Source: Streptomyces sp. XY006
GTDB taxonomy: Bacteria; Actinomycetota; Actinomycetes; Streptomycetales; Streptomycetaceae
Length of the DNA stretch: 64,000 nt
Assembly: GCF_002237655.1 (NCBI RefSeq)
Contig: NZ_NOKT01000002.1
Coordinates: forward strand, 248,001-312,000
Direction: 5' to 3'
Shown: one piece after another, positions 17,497 to 26,873 of the stretch
Layout of the letters: every line of letters begins with the position of its first letter
Position numbering within the stretch: the first letter of the stretch is position 1
The notes under the pieces: model-generated
Told to the model about the DNA's origin: nothing
Database searches by the model: none
Seen by the model: only the letters and a program-made list of their open reading frames with translations
Program-made: the position numbers and the translations under genes

Positions 17497-19104
17497 CTAC
17501 ACGTCACCGGCGCGTCGCCCGCGCAGGCCGGCGCCCACGGCCCAGCCGAGTCCGCCGGCCGCGACGAGCACGAGCGCGATCTCCGGCAGGACGCCGAGCC
17601 GGGTGGCGGGGGTCTGCGAGGAGCGCAGCGGCACCTTCTGCACCAGCGAGTCGGCCACGAACATGCCGGTCCGCTGGGTGATCCTGCCGTCCGGCATGAT
17701 GAAGGCGCTGACCCCGCTGGTCACCGGCACGGCGACGGTCCGGCTGTGCTCGACCGCGCGGACGCGGGACATGGCGAGCTGCTGGTACGTCATCTCGCTG
17801 CGGTCGAAGGTGGCGTTGTTGCTCGGCACGGAGATCATCTGGGCGCCGTCGGTGACCTCGGAGCGCACGGCCCAGTCGAAGGCGGCCTCGTAGCAGGTGA
17901 CCAGGCCGACCTCGGCGCCGTCCATGGTGAACACGCCCGGCTCGGTGCCCCGGCTGAAGTCCTGGCGGACCATGGCCGTCCAGGCCGGGTTGATCGCGCC
18001 GATGAGCGAGCGCAGCGGCAGGTACTCGCCGAAGGGCTGGATCTGGCGCTTGTCGTAGGTGTCGACCGGTCCCTTGGCCGGATCCCACAGGATCTGCTCG
18101 TTGTACAGCCTGCCGTCGCGTTCGACGACGCCGCCGACGGAGATGGGCACGCCCACGGCCCGGGCCGCCGCATCGATCACCGCGCGGGCGTCGGGGTTGG
18201 CGAAGGGGTCGATGTCGGAGGAGTTCTCCGGCCAGAGCACGAAGTCGGGCCGGGCGACCTTGCCGGCGTCGACGTCGGCGGCCAGGCGCTCGGTCTCGCG
18301 CGCGTGGTAGTCGAGGACGGCCCGCCGCTGGGCGTTGAAGTCGAGACCGGCGCGCGGCACGTTGCCCTGGATCACCGCGACGGTGACGCTGCCGTCCTCG
18401 GCCTCGTCGCTGACCAGGGGGCGGGCCGCGAACGCCCCGAGGACCGGGACGCCCAGGCTCAGCGCGGCCGCGGCGGCCGCCGCGGGCCGCACGAGCCCGG
18501 TGGCCCGCCTGTCGAGAATCAGACGCACGACTTCGAAGAGGCCGAAGCCGCACAGGACGACGGCGAAGCCGAGCACGGGGGTGCCGCCCACCGCGGCGAG
18601 CGGCAGGAACACGCCGTCCGCCTGCCCGAACGCGACCTTGCCCCAGGGAAAGCCGTTGAAGGGCGCACGCGCGCGTGCCGCCTCGCCCGCGATCCACACG
18701 GCGGCCGCCCACACGGCCGCGCCGGGCAGTTTCGACACGGCCGCGATCCCCGCGCCGACCAGCGCGACGAAGACCGCCTCGATGGCCACCAGGGCGAGCC
18801 AGGGGCCCGGCCCCACCTCCACCCCGGTCCACACCAGCAGCGGCAGCAGGAAGCCGAGGCCGAAGAGGTATCCGAGGCCGAGTCCCGCCTTCCAGCCGCG
18901 CCCGCGCAGCACCCAGGCGAAGACGGCGAAGGCCGGTGGGGCCAGCCACCACAGGGTGCGGGGCGGGAAGCTGACGTAGAGGAGCAGGCCGGAGAGCGCG
19001 GCTGCGGCGGCCGGGACGAGCCGCCGGGCCCAGACGCGCGCCCGGGGCGCGGTCCGCGGGTCCAGCTGGTCCGACTCGTCGACGGAGGTTGCGGTGACGG
19101 TCAC
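17497..19104 (-). CDS. lnt: Apolipoprotein N-acyltransferase
   Basis: A 535-residue membrane enzyme that adds the third fatty acyl chain to the N-terminal Cys of lipoproteins. The N-terminal third (about residues 28-225) has six to seven membrane helices, followed by an extracytoplasmic nitrilase domain and a last helix near 505-522. The catalytic triad is visible: Glu293 in WPENSS, Lys352 in DKRQIQPFGEYLP, Cys404 in LVTCYEAAF. The GTG start has TAGACT six bases upstream and no Shine-Dalgarno sequence, suggesting a leaderless message. Streptomyces often have two Lnt copies; this window shows one. Confidence 0.95.
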   Translation of the reverse strand: MTVTATSVDESDQLDPRTAPRARVWARRLVPAAAAALSGLLLYVSFPPRTLWWLAPPAFAVFAWVLRGRGWKAGLGLGYLFGLGFLLPLLVWTGVEVGPGPWLALVAIEAVFVALVGAGIAAVSKLPGAAVWAAAVWIAGEAARARAPFNGFPWGKVAFGQADGVFLPLAAVGGTPVLGFAVVLCGFGLFEVVRLILDRRATGLVRPAAAAAAALSLGVPVLGAFAARPLVSDEAEDGSVTVAVIQGNVPRAGLDFNAQRRAVLDYHARETERLAADVDAGKVARPDFVLWPENSSDIDPFANPDARAVIDAAARAVGVPISVGGVVERDGRLYNEQILWDPAKGPVDTYDKRQIQPFGEYLPLRSLIGAINPAWTAMVRQDFSRGTEPGVFTMDGAEVGLVTCYEAAFDWAVRSEVTDGAQMISVPSNNATFDRSEMTYQQLAMSRVRAVEHSRTVAVPVTSGVSAFIMPDGRITQRTGMFVADSLVQKVPLRSSQTPATRLGVLPEIALVLVAAGGLGWAVGAGLRGRRAGDV

Positions 19105-19110
19105 TCCCGG

Positions 19111-19116
19111 AGTCTA
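19111..19116 (-). promoter_or_regulatory. -10 box of probable leaderless promoter for lnt
   Basis: TAGACT (read on the minus strand) lies six bases before the GTG start of lnt, with no ribosome binding site between. The spacing fits a transcript starting at the start codon. Confidence 0.45.
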
Positions 19117-19352
19117 AGTCGACCGGCCTGCGCACCGACAGCGCGGTCCGCGGCGCCCCGGGCCCCGCGGGTGCCGCGGCCTGCTGCTCATTTCGTCACG
19201 ACACATCCCCAAAATGTCCACCAGCCGTTACGGTGTGCCGAAGCCTCAGTCCCGCGGCCGGTGACGGTCCCGGTGACCGGGGTCTTCACAGGTCGGGGGC
19301 GACTGGTGCGGGCGACGGGTGCGGGGGGCGTGGCGTGGTGGGTCGAGGCGGG

Positions 19353-20423
19353 GTGTCCGCGTCCGGGCCGGACGCGGACGGCGAGAGAAGAATCGTTTCC
19401 GACGCGACGGGTGTCGTGGTGCTGGGGGCCTGCGCCGGCTGGTCCCTGATCACGGCGGCGGCGCACGACGGCCGGCCGGAGGGCGTGCTTCTCGCGGTGC
19501 TGGCCGTGGCGGCCGGGTACGCGGCGGGCCGGATCGGCGGGGCCCTGCTGCCGGTCGGGGCCCCGTGCGCCGGTGCGCTGGCCGGGGTCGGGCTGACGCT
19601 GGCCGTGCCGCATCTGGCTCCGGGCCCGCAGATCTCCGCGCCGCTGGGGCACGCGGGGGCCACCGCGGCGGTGCTGACGCTGTCGGCGGGTGCCGCGTGC
19701 TGCGCGGCCTGGGCCGCTCCGGGCTTCCTCGCACGGTTCGCGCTGCGTCTGCTGGCCGCGGGCACCGCGGTGCTGGCGGCGGTGCTCGGTTCGGCCACCG
19801 GGTGTGTCACCTGTGTCGCGGTGCTGCTGTGCTCGCTGGCCGCCGGCCGCACCCGGCACCGCGGCGCCGGCCTCGCGGTGCTGGCCGCCGTGGCGGCGGT
19901 GGTGACGGGCCTGACCTGGGCGGTGGCGTCGGGGAGCGTGCCGGGCGGGTTCGCCGCCGCCCTCGAGGGACGGCTGACGACGCACCGGGTCCAGCTGTGG
20001 CAGGACGCCTGGCACCTGCTGCGCGACAACAGCGCCCTGGGGGCGGGCCCGGGCCGCTTCGGGGAGCTGAGCCCGGCGTCGGCCCCGTCGCTGCTGTCCG
20101 ACGGCAAGCCGCACTCGGCGGCGTTGCAGCAGGCGGCCGAGCAGGGTCTCGTCGGGCTGGCGCTGCTGGTGTCGGCGTTCGGCTGGATGATGTACGCGCT
20201 GTGGCGCGGCCCGCGCCCGACCCCCGTGGCCCTGACCGCGGGCGCGGCCCTGACGGCGCTCGCCGCCATCGCCGCGATCGGCAACGCGCTGAGCTTCACG
20301 GCGGTGTCGGTGGGGGCCGGACTGCTGGCGGGCCTGGCGACGGCCCGGCCGCTGGCCGAGGAGCCACCGAGCCGCTCGACGGATCCGCACGCGCGGGACG
20401 GCGGACGCGCTCCCGCCTGGTGA
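19353..20423 (+). CDS. O-antigen-ligase-like (Wzy_C type) membrane protein
   Basis: About 356 residues with roughly nine hydrophobic segments. A large extracytoplasmic loop contains RLTTHRVQLWQDAWHLLRDN and GAGPGRFGELSPAS, ending in HSAALQQAAEQGLVGLALLV; this is the Wzy/WaaL (Wzy_C) signature around the catalytic loop of O-antigen ligases and related polymerases. In Streptomyces such proteins act in cell-surface glycan handling; no glycan cluster is next to it. GTG at 19353 has GAGGCGGG just upstream; GTG at 19338 is an alternative. It converges with a small PH-domain-like membrane protein. Confidence 0.7.
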   Translation: MSASGPDADGERRIVSDATGVVVLGACAGWSLITAAAHDGRPEGVLLAVLAVAAGYAAGRIGGALLPVGAPCAGALAGVGLTLAVPHLAPGPQISAPLGHAGATAAVLTLSAGAACCAAWAAPGFLARFALRLLAAGTAVLAAVLGSATGCVTCVAVLLCSLAAGRTRHRGAGLAVLAAVAAVVTGLTWAVASGSVPGGFAAALEGRLTTHRVQLWQDAWHLLRDNSALGAGPGRFGELSPASAPSLLSDGKPHSAALQQAAEQGLVGLALLVSAFGWMMYALWRGPRPTPVALTAGAALTALAAIAAIGNALSFTAVSVGAGLLAGLATARPLAEEPPSRSTDPHARDGGRAPAW

Positions 20424-20451
20424 CCGGCTCCCGGGGAGGCGCCTCGATGCC

Positions 20452-21006
20452 TCAGTGCGCGGGTGCCCCGGGTTTCCCGGGCCGCAGCCGCGCCTTGATC
20501 ACCCGCACGGCCGCCTCCGCGTCGTCCACGGTGACGGTGAAGGTGTGTCCGTCCCACAGCTCCAGCACGACGCCCTCGCCCCGGCGCACCACCACCGCGG
20601 TGCCCTTCTCGGGCCGCCAGCGGTAGCCCCAGCCGCCCCAGTGGCGGGGCGTGACGTGGGAGATGTAGGTGGCGCCCGCCACGTGGGAGAGGGGGATACG
20701 GCGGCGGGGGACGCCGATGTGGCCGCAGCGCACCTCCAGGTGGTCCTCGTCGACCCGCAGGGCGACGTGGACGAAGGCGAGGGTCCCGAAGAGGACCAGC
20801 AGCCCGGCGGCGATGCAGCCGACGACGGCCATGACGAGCGGGGCGGCGCCGGACGTCCACGCCGAGTCGACGGCCAGCTCGATGCCGAGCGCCATGCAGG
20901 CGGCGCCGACGAGCGCCAGCAGCCACTGGACCCGGTTGGTGGCCCGGCCGGTCCAGACCCCGGCAGGCACGTGGGAGGCGTTCTCGCCGTGGCGGTGGTC
21001 CCTCAT
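20452..21006 (-). CDS. Two-helix membrane protein with PH-like cytoplasmic domain
   Basis: A 184-residue protein with two membrane helices (about residues 25-45 and 55-85). The C-terminal domain of beta strands (VALRVDEDHLEVRCGHIGVPRRRIPLSHV and later WDGHTFTVTVDDAEAAVRVI) looks like a bacterial PH-type domain. The function is unknown. Start ATG at 21006 with AAAGG upstream; the frame continues further left without similarity. It is convergent with the O-antigen-ligase-like gene, 28 bases apart. Confidence 0.65.
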   Translation of the reverse strand: MRDHRHGENASHVPAGVWTGRATNRVQWLLALVGAACMALGIELAVDSAWTSGAAPLVMAVVGCIAAGLLVLFGTLAFVHVALRVDEDHLEVRCGHIGVPRRRIPLSHVAGATYISHVTPRHWGGWGYRWRPEKGTAVVVRRGEGVVLELWDGHTFTVTVDDAEAAVRVIKARLRPGKPGAPAH

Positions 21007-21135
21007 GCCTTTGAGGGTACTCAGGTTTCGCTCCGCTGGTACCTCGTGGCGGAGCGTGACTGGGCCGGGTGGGCGGGGCACCGGCCCGGGCGGACGGTTA
21101 CCCGGGGAGGCGACGGCCGTCGCGCGTGGTGGGGG

Positions 21136-21921
21136 TCAGCCAGCCGGGGTGACCGCCTGCAGCAGCCGCCCCTCCTCGTAGGCCAGGGCGGGAGCGGGCA
21201 GGGTGCCCTCGCGTCCGCTGAGCAGCACGGTCAGCGTGCCGTGGGGCGTGGCCCCGGGCGTGGGCTGTGCGCCGAGCCGGCGCAGGGCCTGGGCGGCCAC
21301 GGCGCCCGCGGAGCCGTGCAGCACCAGGGGCGGGCGGCCGGGGCGCTGCACGGCGGACCGGATGCGCTCGGCGACCAGCTCGTAGTGGGTGCAGCCCAGG
21401 ACGACGGTGGTCACGTCCTCGGGGGTCAGCGCGGCGGCCGCGGCCACGGCGGCGTCGATGGCCGCCTCGTCGGCGTGCTCCACGGCCTCGGCCAGTCCCC
21501 AGCAGGGCACTTCGGTGACGGGCACGCCACCGGCGAAGTCGCGGATCAGGGCCCGCTGGTACGGGCTGCCGGTGGTGGCGGGGGTGGCCCAGATGGCGAG
21601 GTGACCGCCCCCGGCCGCGGCGGGCTTGATCGCCGGGACGGTTCCGACGACCGGGAGCTCCGGTTCGAGGCGGGCACGCAGGGCGGTGAGGGCGTGCACG
21701 GTCGCGGTGTTGCAGCCGACGATCAGTGCGTCGGGGCGGCGCGCGGCGGCCGCCTCGGCCACGGCCAGGGCGCGCTCGGTCAGGTCCTGTGGAGTGCGCG
21801 GGCCCCACGGCATGCCGTCGGGGTCCAGGGAGAGCACGAGATCGGCGTCGGGGCGCAGCCGCCGTACCGCTGCGGTGGCCGCCAGCAGACCGATACCGGA
21901 GTCCATGAGCGCGATCTTCAC
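21136..21921 (-). CDS. Glutamate/aspartate racemase family protein
   Basis: A 261-residue protein of the MurI/Asp-Glu racemase superfamily. It has MDSGIG at the start, the first catalytic Cys in GCNTATVHAL (Cys70), and the second in VVLGCTHYE (Cys177), so the two-Cys racemase centre is intact. The canonical MurI stretch after strand 2 (a PYG motif) is replaced by GMPWGPRTP, so it may be a paralogue of the housekeeping glutamate racemase. The GTG at 21921 is preceded by TATCGT at leaderless spacing. It is divergent from the HpnB-like gene with only 57 bases between starts. Confidence 0.82.
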   Translation of the reverse strand: MKIALMDSGIGLLAATAAVRRLRPDADLVLSLDPDGMPWGPRTPQDLTERALAVAEAAAARRPDALIVGCNTATVHALTALRARLEPELPVVGTVPAIKPAAAGGGHLAIWATPATTGSPYQRALIRDFAGGVPVTEVPCWGLAEAVEHADEAAIDAAVAAAAALTPEDVTTVVLGCTHYELVAERIRSAVQRPGRPPLVLHGSAGAVAAQALRRLGAQPTPGATPHGTLTVLLSGREGTLPAPALAYEEGRLLQAVTPAG

Positions 21922-21927
21922 CCGATC

Positions 21928-21933
21928 ACGATA
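21928..21933 (-). promoter_or_regulatory. -10 box of probable leaderless promoter (racemase)
   Basis: TATCGT on the minus strand ends six bases before the GTG start at 21921. No Shine-Dalgarno sequence is present. Confidence 0.4.
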
Positions 21934-21966
21934 GACGATGAGCGCTCCGGGGCCGCTCCCGTGGGG

Positions 21967-21972
21967 CAGACT
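21967..21972 (+). promoter_or_regulatory. -10-like box of probable leaderless promoter (HpnB-like gene)
   Basis: CAGACT ends six bases before the GTG at 21979. The same hexamer stands at the same distance before the ROK regulator start at 41503. Confidence 0.35.
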
Positions 21973-21978
21973 GCGCGC

Positions 21979-23154
21979 GTGAGCGCCCTTGTCTGGACTG
22001 CCGCTGGATCGCTTCTCGCCTGGCTGTGGCTGCTGCTCTGCCAGGGCTTCTTCTGGCGCACGGACGTGCGCCTGCCACCGCGCCGGGAGCCGGACGTCTG
22101 GCCGCCGGTGTGCGTCGTCGTCCCGGCCCGCGACGAGGCGGCCGTGCTGCCCGCCGCGCTGCCGTCCCTGCTGCTGCAGGACTACCAGGGCCGGGCGGAG
22201 GTCTTCCTGGTCGACGACGGCAGTACGGACGGCACCGGTGCGCTCGCGCGGGAGCTGGCGGACCGGCACGGCGGGCTGCCGCTGACCGTGTCCTCGCCGG
22301 GCGAACCGCCGGCGGGCTGGACCGGCAAGCTGTGGGCGGTGCGCCACGGCATCGGTCTGGCACGCGCGCGTGGCCCGGAGTACCTGCTGCTGACGGACGC
22401 CGACATCGCGCACGCGCCGGACAGTCTGCGGGAGCTGGTGGCGGCGGCCCGCTCGGGAGCTTTCGACGTCGTCTCCCAGATGGCCCGGCTGCGGGTGGAG
22501 AGCGTGTGGGAACGCTTCGTGGTGCCGGCCTTCGTCTACTTCTTCGCGCAGCTCTACCCCTTCCGCCGGATCAGCGGGGTTGGGACGCGGACGGCGGCCG
22601 CCGCCGGGGGCTGTGTCCTGCTGCGGGCCGAGACCGCCGGGCGGGCGCGGATCCCGGACGCCATCCGGCACGCCGTGATCGACGACGTGGCCCTAGCGCG
22701 AGCCGTCAAGGGCGCCGGCGGCCGCGTCTGGCTGGGGCTCGCGGACCGGGTCGACAGCGTGCGGCCGTATCCGCGGCTGGGTGATCTGTGGCGGATGGTC
22801 TCGCGCAGTGCCTACGCGCAGCTGCGCCACCAGCCGCTGCTGCTGGCCGGGACGGTGGCCGGGCTGGTGCTGGTCTATCTGGTGCCGCCCGCGGCCGTGG
22901 TCGCCGGTCTTGCCGGGGGCGATGCGGCGGCAGCGGTCACCGGCGGGCTCGCCTGGCTCGTCATGGCGGGGACGTACGTCCCGATGCTCCGCTACTACGG
23001 GCAGCCCCTGTGGCTCGCTCCCCTGCTGCCGTTCACCGCGTTCCTGTATCTGCTGATGACGGTCGACTCGGCGGTGCAGCACTACCGCGGACGCGGTGCG
23101 GCCTGGAAGGGCCGCACCTACGCGCGCCCGGAAGCCCTGCCCGACGAGGGCTGA
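21979..23154 (+). CDS. Family 2 glycosyltransferase, HpnB-like
   Basis: A 391-residue membrane-bound glycosyltransferase. A short N-terminal helix is followed by a GT2 domain: VCVVVPARDEAAVLPAALPSLL, then the sugar-nucleotide DDGSTDGT, a second acidic motif LLTDADIAHAP and the IDDVALARAVK region in place of the usual ED. Two to three membrane helices end the protein (about 295-360). The order and the PPAGWTGKLWAV stretch match the hopene-associated glycosyltransferase HpnB. No hopanoid genes are in this window. The GTG start fits the leaderless pattern. GT2 is firm; the HpnB role is by similarity. Confidence 0.82.
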   Translation: MSALVWTAAGSLLAWLWLLLCQGFFWRTDVRLPPRREPDVWPPVCVVVPARDEAAVLPAALPSLLLQDYQGRAEVFLVDDGSTDGTGALARELADRHGGLPLTVSSPGEPPAGWTGKLWAVRHGIGLARARGPEYLLLTDADIAHAPDSLRELVAAARSGAFDVVSQMARLRVESVWERFVVPAFVYFFAQLYPFRRISGVGTRTAAAAGGCVLLRAETAGRARIPDAIRHAVIDDVALARAVKGAGGRVWLGLADRVDSVRPYPRLGDLWRMVSRSAYAQLRHQPLLLAGTVAGLVLVYLVPPAAVVAGLAGGDAAAAVTGGLAWLVMAGTYVPMLRYYGQPLWLAPLLPFTAFLYLLMTVDSAVQHYRGRGAAWKGRTYARPEALPDEG

Positions 23155-23170
23155 CGGCCGCCCACGGGGG

Positions 23171-24475
23171 TCACTTCCTGCCGGGGGTCCAGTTCATGCC
23201 CCACCCGTAGGCGTAGTCGACGGTGCGCTGGGGGCTCACGCCGCGCTCGGGCACCAGGTACCGCGCCTCGCGCTGGACGACCAGGTCGCCGCCCGTGTTG
23301 GTGATCAGCGCCAGGGCGCACACGAGTGAGGGGACCGTGCACTCGTCGAGGGAGAACTCGATCGGCGCCCCGTGCTGCGGCCGGAGGGTGACCGTCGCGT
23401 TCAGGTCCGCGAAGGAACGGGCGCCTTCGTAGATGGTGACGAAAACGAGGATGCGCCGGAAGGCGTGCTTGTGGTCGAGATTGACGGTGAGGTTCTCACC
23501 GGACGCCACGGCTCCGGTGCGGTCGTCACCGTCGAGGTGGATGTACGGGGGCTGGTGCAGCGCCCCGAAGCTGTTGCCGAGGGCCTGGACGACGCCCTTG
23601 CTGCCGTCGGTGAGTTCGTACAGCGCGCACAGGTCGAGGTCGAGGTCGGAGTGGAGCGCGGTCGGGCGCCCGAACTTGCTGCTCCACCCCGAGAACTGCT
23701 TGCGCACCTCCCAGTTGAGGTTCACGTGCAGCGCGCCGGAGGTGCCGCCCTGCTTGGTGAGAGAGACGGAGGGGGCCGACTTGGTGAGCGTCACCTTCGT
23801 GAGGCGGACGGGCTGGGCGGCGGGGGGCGTGGCGGGCGGCGGCGGGGCCACGGGCTGCGTCGCGGGCGGGCGGGTGTACGACGGAGCGGCGGCGGGAGGC
23901 GCCGGGGCGGCCGTCGGGGCGGGGGCCGCGGGAGCGGGGGCCGCCCGCTGCGGTTCGTCGACCGTGATGCCGTAGTCCGTGGCGAGTCCTTCGAGGCCGC
24001 TGCTGTAGCCCTGGCCGACGGCGCGGAACTTCCAGGCGCCCTGGCGGCGGTAGAACTCGCCGAGCACGAAGGCGGTTTCGGTGGTGGCGCCCGGGTTCTC
24101 GAAACGCGCCACCGGCGTGCCCTGGGCGGCGTCCCGGACCTCGACGTACAGATCGGGGACCTGCCCGAACGTGCCGCCGTCGGCGGAGGCGGCGAGGACG
24201 ACCGTTTCGACGGCGGGCTCCACGCGCGCGAGGTCGACCAGGACCGTGTCGGTGATCCGGCCGCCGGCGTCGCGTTTGCCCTCGTGCCGGATCGCGCCGG
24301 AGGAGTGCGCGGGCTGGTTGTAGAAGACGAAGTCCGCGTCGGAGCGGACCTTTCCCGCGACCAGCAGCAGGGCGGAGGCGTCGGCGTCCGGCACGCCCGG
24401 TCCGCCGCGCCAGCCCACTTCCACGCGCAGGGCCGCGGTGGGAACCGGAGTGTTCGAACCTTTCAGCATGTGCAT
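23171..24475 (-). CDS. TerD-family protein with duplicated domain and Pro/Ala linker
   Basis: A 434-residue protein of the tellurium-resistance/stress TerD family. Residues about 1-180 form one TerD domain ([32 protein letters not shown], then [19 protein letters not shown]). A Pro/Ala-rich linker of ~55 residues follows. A second, more divergent TerD/TerA-like domain starts with [19 protein letters not shown]. TerD folds bind calcium through acidic loops. The function in Streptomyces is linked to stress and differentiation and is not settled. ATG at 24475 has a GGGGGCGG stretch upstream; ATG at 24469 is an alternative. The ~290 bases upstream to the next gene hold no other gene that I can support. 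Confidence 0.85.
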   Translation of the reverse strand: MHMLKGSNTPVPTAALRVEVGWRGGPGVPDADASALLLVAGKVRSDADFVFYNQPAHSSGAIRHEGKRDAGGRITDTVLVDLARVEPAVETVVLAASADGGTFGQVPDLYVEVRDAAQGTPVARFENPGATTETAFVLGEFYRRQGAWKFRAVGQGYSSGLEGLATDYGITVDEPQRAAPAPAAPAPTAAPAPPAAAPSYTRPPATQPVAPPPPATPPAAQPVRLTKVTLTKSAPSVSLTKQGGTSGALHVNLNWEVRKQFSGWSSKFGRPTALHSDLDLDLCALYELTDGSKGVVQALGNSFGALHQPPYIHLDGDDRTGAVASGENLTVNLDHKHAFRRILVFVTIYEGARSFADLNATVTLRPQHGAPIEFSLDECTVPSLVCALALITNTGGDLVVQREARYLVPERGVSPQRTVDYAYGWGMNWTPGRK

Positions 24476-24752
24476 CGCCGCCCCCATGGTGTGGCACGCG
24501 CCGGGACCGCCCCGGCCGTCCGTCGAGTCGTGTCGGCTCAACCTATTCCTCCCGGCCCGGAACTCCCATGCACCGGTCGCCGGAAGATCGGTGGCCAACC
24601 GCTGGTAACCCGCCCGGAACTCGGGCTTTACACGATCACCGACCGGTTCGGTGCCCCTTTTTGCCGAGTTCGCTCGCATTGGGGATCCCGGGTCACTGCG
24701 GACACGGAAAACAACCCTCTTATCGGTCTCCCCAACCAGCACATCGTGGGCT

Positions 24753-24758
24753 TAACTT
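24753..24758 (+). promoter_or_regulatory. -10 box of probable leaderless promoter
   Basis: TAACTT lies seven bases before the ATG at 24766 and no Shine-Dalgarno sequence is present. The local GGCTTAACT string also occurs in the operator-like repeat upstream of the MHS permease, probably by chance. Confidence 0.4.
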
Positions 24759-24765
24759 ATGTGCC

Positions 24766-25197
24766 ATGACCTCCCCCCGCTCCACCTATGGCGGCGGCTA
24801 CTACTCCGCCTCCTTCCCGGACACCCCGATCTACGACAAGCTCGTCGCCGAGCGGGGCACCCCGCAGATCGCCCCGATCCGGGTCCCCGCGCAGTACGAC
24901 ATGCCGGGCAGCCACCTGCCCGCCCTCCCGTCGGCGCTGCCCGCGCTGCCGGCGGCTCCCGCCCAGCCCGCCTACGGCTACCCGCAGGCCCAGCAGCCGG
25001 CCCCGCTCCAGCAGGCGCCCGCGGCGTACATCCCGCAGCAGGCGACCGCTCCGCGCGGCTACCCCGGCCCGCAGTACCAGCAGCAGCCCCGTCCGGCGGC
25101 ACCCGCGGGCTACGAGGCCATGCGCCCCGCGGCTCCCCGTCCGGCCCCGGCTCCCTACCAGGATCCGTACAACAACCAGCAGTACCGCGGGTACTGA
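24766..25197 (+). CDS. Small Pro/Gln/Tyr-rich hypothetical protein
   Basis: A 143-residue protein. The first ~45 residues are a defined, conserved-looking block (TYGGGYYSASFPDTPIYDKL and GTPQIAPIRVPAQYD), and the rest is low-complexity Pro/Ala/Gln/Tyr with repeated PQ and AP runs ending in NNQQYRGY. There are no membrane segments. It resembles a small family known from Streptomyces genomes (DUF6643 as I recall). The Tyr/Gln-rich tail suggests disorder. It is the first gene after a gap upstream of which the TerD-family gene is divergent. Function unknown. Confidence 0.7.
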   Translation: MTSPRSTYGGGYYSASFPDTPIYDKLVAERGTPQIAPIRVPAQYDMPGSHLPALPSALPALPAAPAQPAYGYPQAQQPAPLQQAPAAYIPQQATAPRGYPGPQYQQQPRPAAPAGYEAMRPAAPRPAPAPYQDPYNNQQYRGY

Positions 25198-25265
25198 GCC
25201 GCCGGTACCGCGGATAGCGAGCCGCCCCCAGCGGGGCTGTCCGTGCCGGCTGGCACGATAGCCCC

Positions 25266-26093
25266 ATGGGGAACGCACACCTGCACGCGATTCACGTCCA
25301 TCCGGTCAAGGCGGTCCGGGGCCTCGCGCCCCGGGAGGCCGTCGTGGAGCCCTGGGGGCTGGCCGGAGACCGGCGCTGGCTGCTCGTCGACGACGGGGGA
25401 AAGGTCGTCACGCAGCGCCGGCAGCCGCGCCTCGCACTGGCCGCCGCCGAGCTCCTGCCGGACGGCGGCGTCCGGCTGTCCGCGCCCGGCATGGAACCGC
25501 TGACGGTGCCGGTCCCCCGGCCGCTCGGCACGGTGCCGGTGCAGATCTTCAACGACAAGGTCGACGCGGTGCCGGCCGAGGGCGAGGCGGCACACGCCTG
25601 GTGCAGCCGCTACCTGGGCATCGGCGCCCGTCTCGCCTACATGGACGACCCCGCCACACGCCGGCCGGTCGACCCCCGCTACGCCCGCCCCGGCGAGACG
25701 GTCTCCTTCGCCGACGGCTTCCCCCTGCTGCTCACCACGACGGCCTCGCTCGACGCCCTCAACTCCCTGATCGCGCAGGGGGATCACGCGCAGGAGGGCC
25801 CGCTGCCCATGGACCGCTTCCGGCCCAACGTGGTCGTGGCGGGCACCGACGCCTGGGCCGAGGACCACTGGTCGCTCATCGCCGTCGGGGAGGTGACCTT
25901 CCGCGTCGCCAAGCCGTGCGGGCGCTGCGTGGTGACCACCACCGACCAGGGCTCGGGCGAGCGCGGCCGGGAACCGCTGCACAGCCTCGGGCAGCACCGG
26001 CGGCTGGACGGGAAGCTGGTCTTCGGGCAGAACCTGGTGCCGCAGTCGCGCGGCACCATCCGGCTCGGCGACCCCGTCACGATCCTCGGATAG
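25266..26093 (+). CDS. MOSC domain protein (MOSC N-terminal beta-barrel plus MOSC)
   Basis: A 275-residue protein. The N-terminal beta-barrel domain covers residues 1-115 (HAIHVHPVKAVRGLAP, GLAGDRRWLLVDDGGKVVTQRRQPRLA). The MOSC domain follows with the conserved MDRFRPNVVV and the Cys-bearing KPCGRCVVTTTDQ near residue 220. This is the arrangement of YcbX/mARC-type molybdenum-cofactor enzymes, which reduce N-hydroxylated compounds. The modABC operon in the same window supplies the metal, but the two are 14 kb apart. Start ATG has no clear Shine-Dalgarno sequence. Confidence 0.9.
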   Translation: MGNAHLHAIHVHPVKAVRGLAPREAVVEPWGLAGDRRWLLVDDGGKVVTQRRQPRLALAAAELLPDGGVRLSAPGMEPLTVPVPRPLGTVPVQIFNDKVDAVPAEGEAAHAWCSRYLGIGARLAYMDDPATRRPVDPRYARPGETVSFADGFPLLLTTTASLDALNSLIAQGDHAQEGPLPMDRFRPNVVVAGTDAWAEDHWSLIAVGEVTFRVAKPCGRCVVTTTDQGSGERGREPLHSLGQHRRLDGKLVFGQNLVPQSRGTIRLGDPVTILG

Positions 26094-26267
26094 CGCGGGC
26101 GCCACCATCGCCGCCGCCGGGCGGGAACCGCGCCGCCGGACCGGGCGTTGGCGTGGTGGGAGACGTTCACGAGAGGCCGGGAGAGGTGATCTCGCTCTCT
26201 CTCGGCGGATTCCGCTCGTGGGCGGCTCCGCCGGGGGTTATCACGGAGCGGGAAGGGGGTGCGGGCG

Positions 26268-26873
26268 GTGCGAGCGATCAGCGGACTCTGGCGCTGGCGG
26301 CGCAATCCGCTGTGCCGCGCGACCGATCTGGCCGAGGCCTGGGTGGCGCTGGCAGCCCTGCTGCTCGTCCTGCTGGCCGCCCCGCTGGCCGGAGTCCTCG
26401 CCGGCGGCGCCGCACAGGACGCCTTGCAGCGCTCCGTGCGCGAACAGCACCGGGCGCGGCACCTGGTGACGGCCACCGTGGTCCGCGAGCTGGACCGCTC
26501 CCCGCTGGACGTCGACCCCGAGACGTCGACCGGCCGGGACATGCGCACGCGCGTCCTCGCCGACTGGACCGCCCCCGACGGCACCGCCCGCCGGGGCCCG
26601 GTGCTTGCGGGCCTGAAGGACCCGCGGCCGGGTGAGGTGTTCCGCATCTGGACCGACCGGCACGGCCGGATGGTGGCCCGTCCGCTGGACTCCGCGACGG
26701 CGTCGACGCACGCGGTCCTCGCCGGCTTCGGCGCGGCCCTGGTGGCCGGCGGCCTCGTCGAGGGCGGCAGACGGCTGATCGTCTGGCGCATGGTCCGCCG
26801 CCGGTACGCCCGTTGGGACCAGGCATGGGACAGGGCGGGCCCGGACTGGGGCAGGACGGGCACCGGCAGCTGA
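26268..26873 (+). CDS. Rv1733c-family two-helix membrane protein
   Basis: A 201-residue protein with two membrane helices (about residues 24-45 and 145-165) around an extracytoplasmic domain rich in charged residues. The LWRWRRNPLCRATDLAEAWVALAALLL start is typical of the actinobacterial Rv1733c family of unknown function. The GTG at 26268 has GGGAAGGGGG eight bases upstream; GTG at 26259 is an alternative. It is a single gene between the MOSC gene and the beta-helix/AAA gene. Confidence 0.75.
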   Translation: MRAISGLWRWRRNPLCRATDLAEAWVALAALLLVLLAAPLAGVLAGGAAQDALQRSVREQHRARHLVTATVVRELDRSPLDVDPETSTGRDMRTRVLADWTAPDGTARRGPVLAGLKDPRPGEVFRIWTDRHGRMVARPLDSATASTHAVLAGFGAALVAGGLVEGGRRLIVWRMVRRRYARWDQAWDRAGPDWGRTGTGS

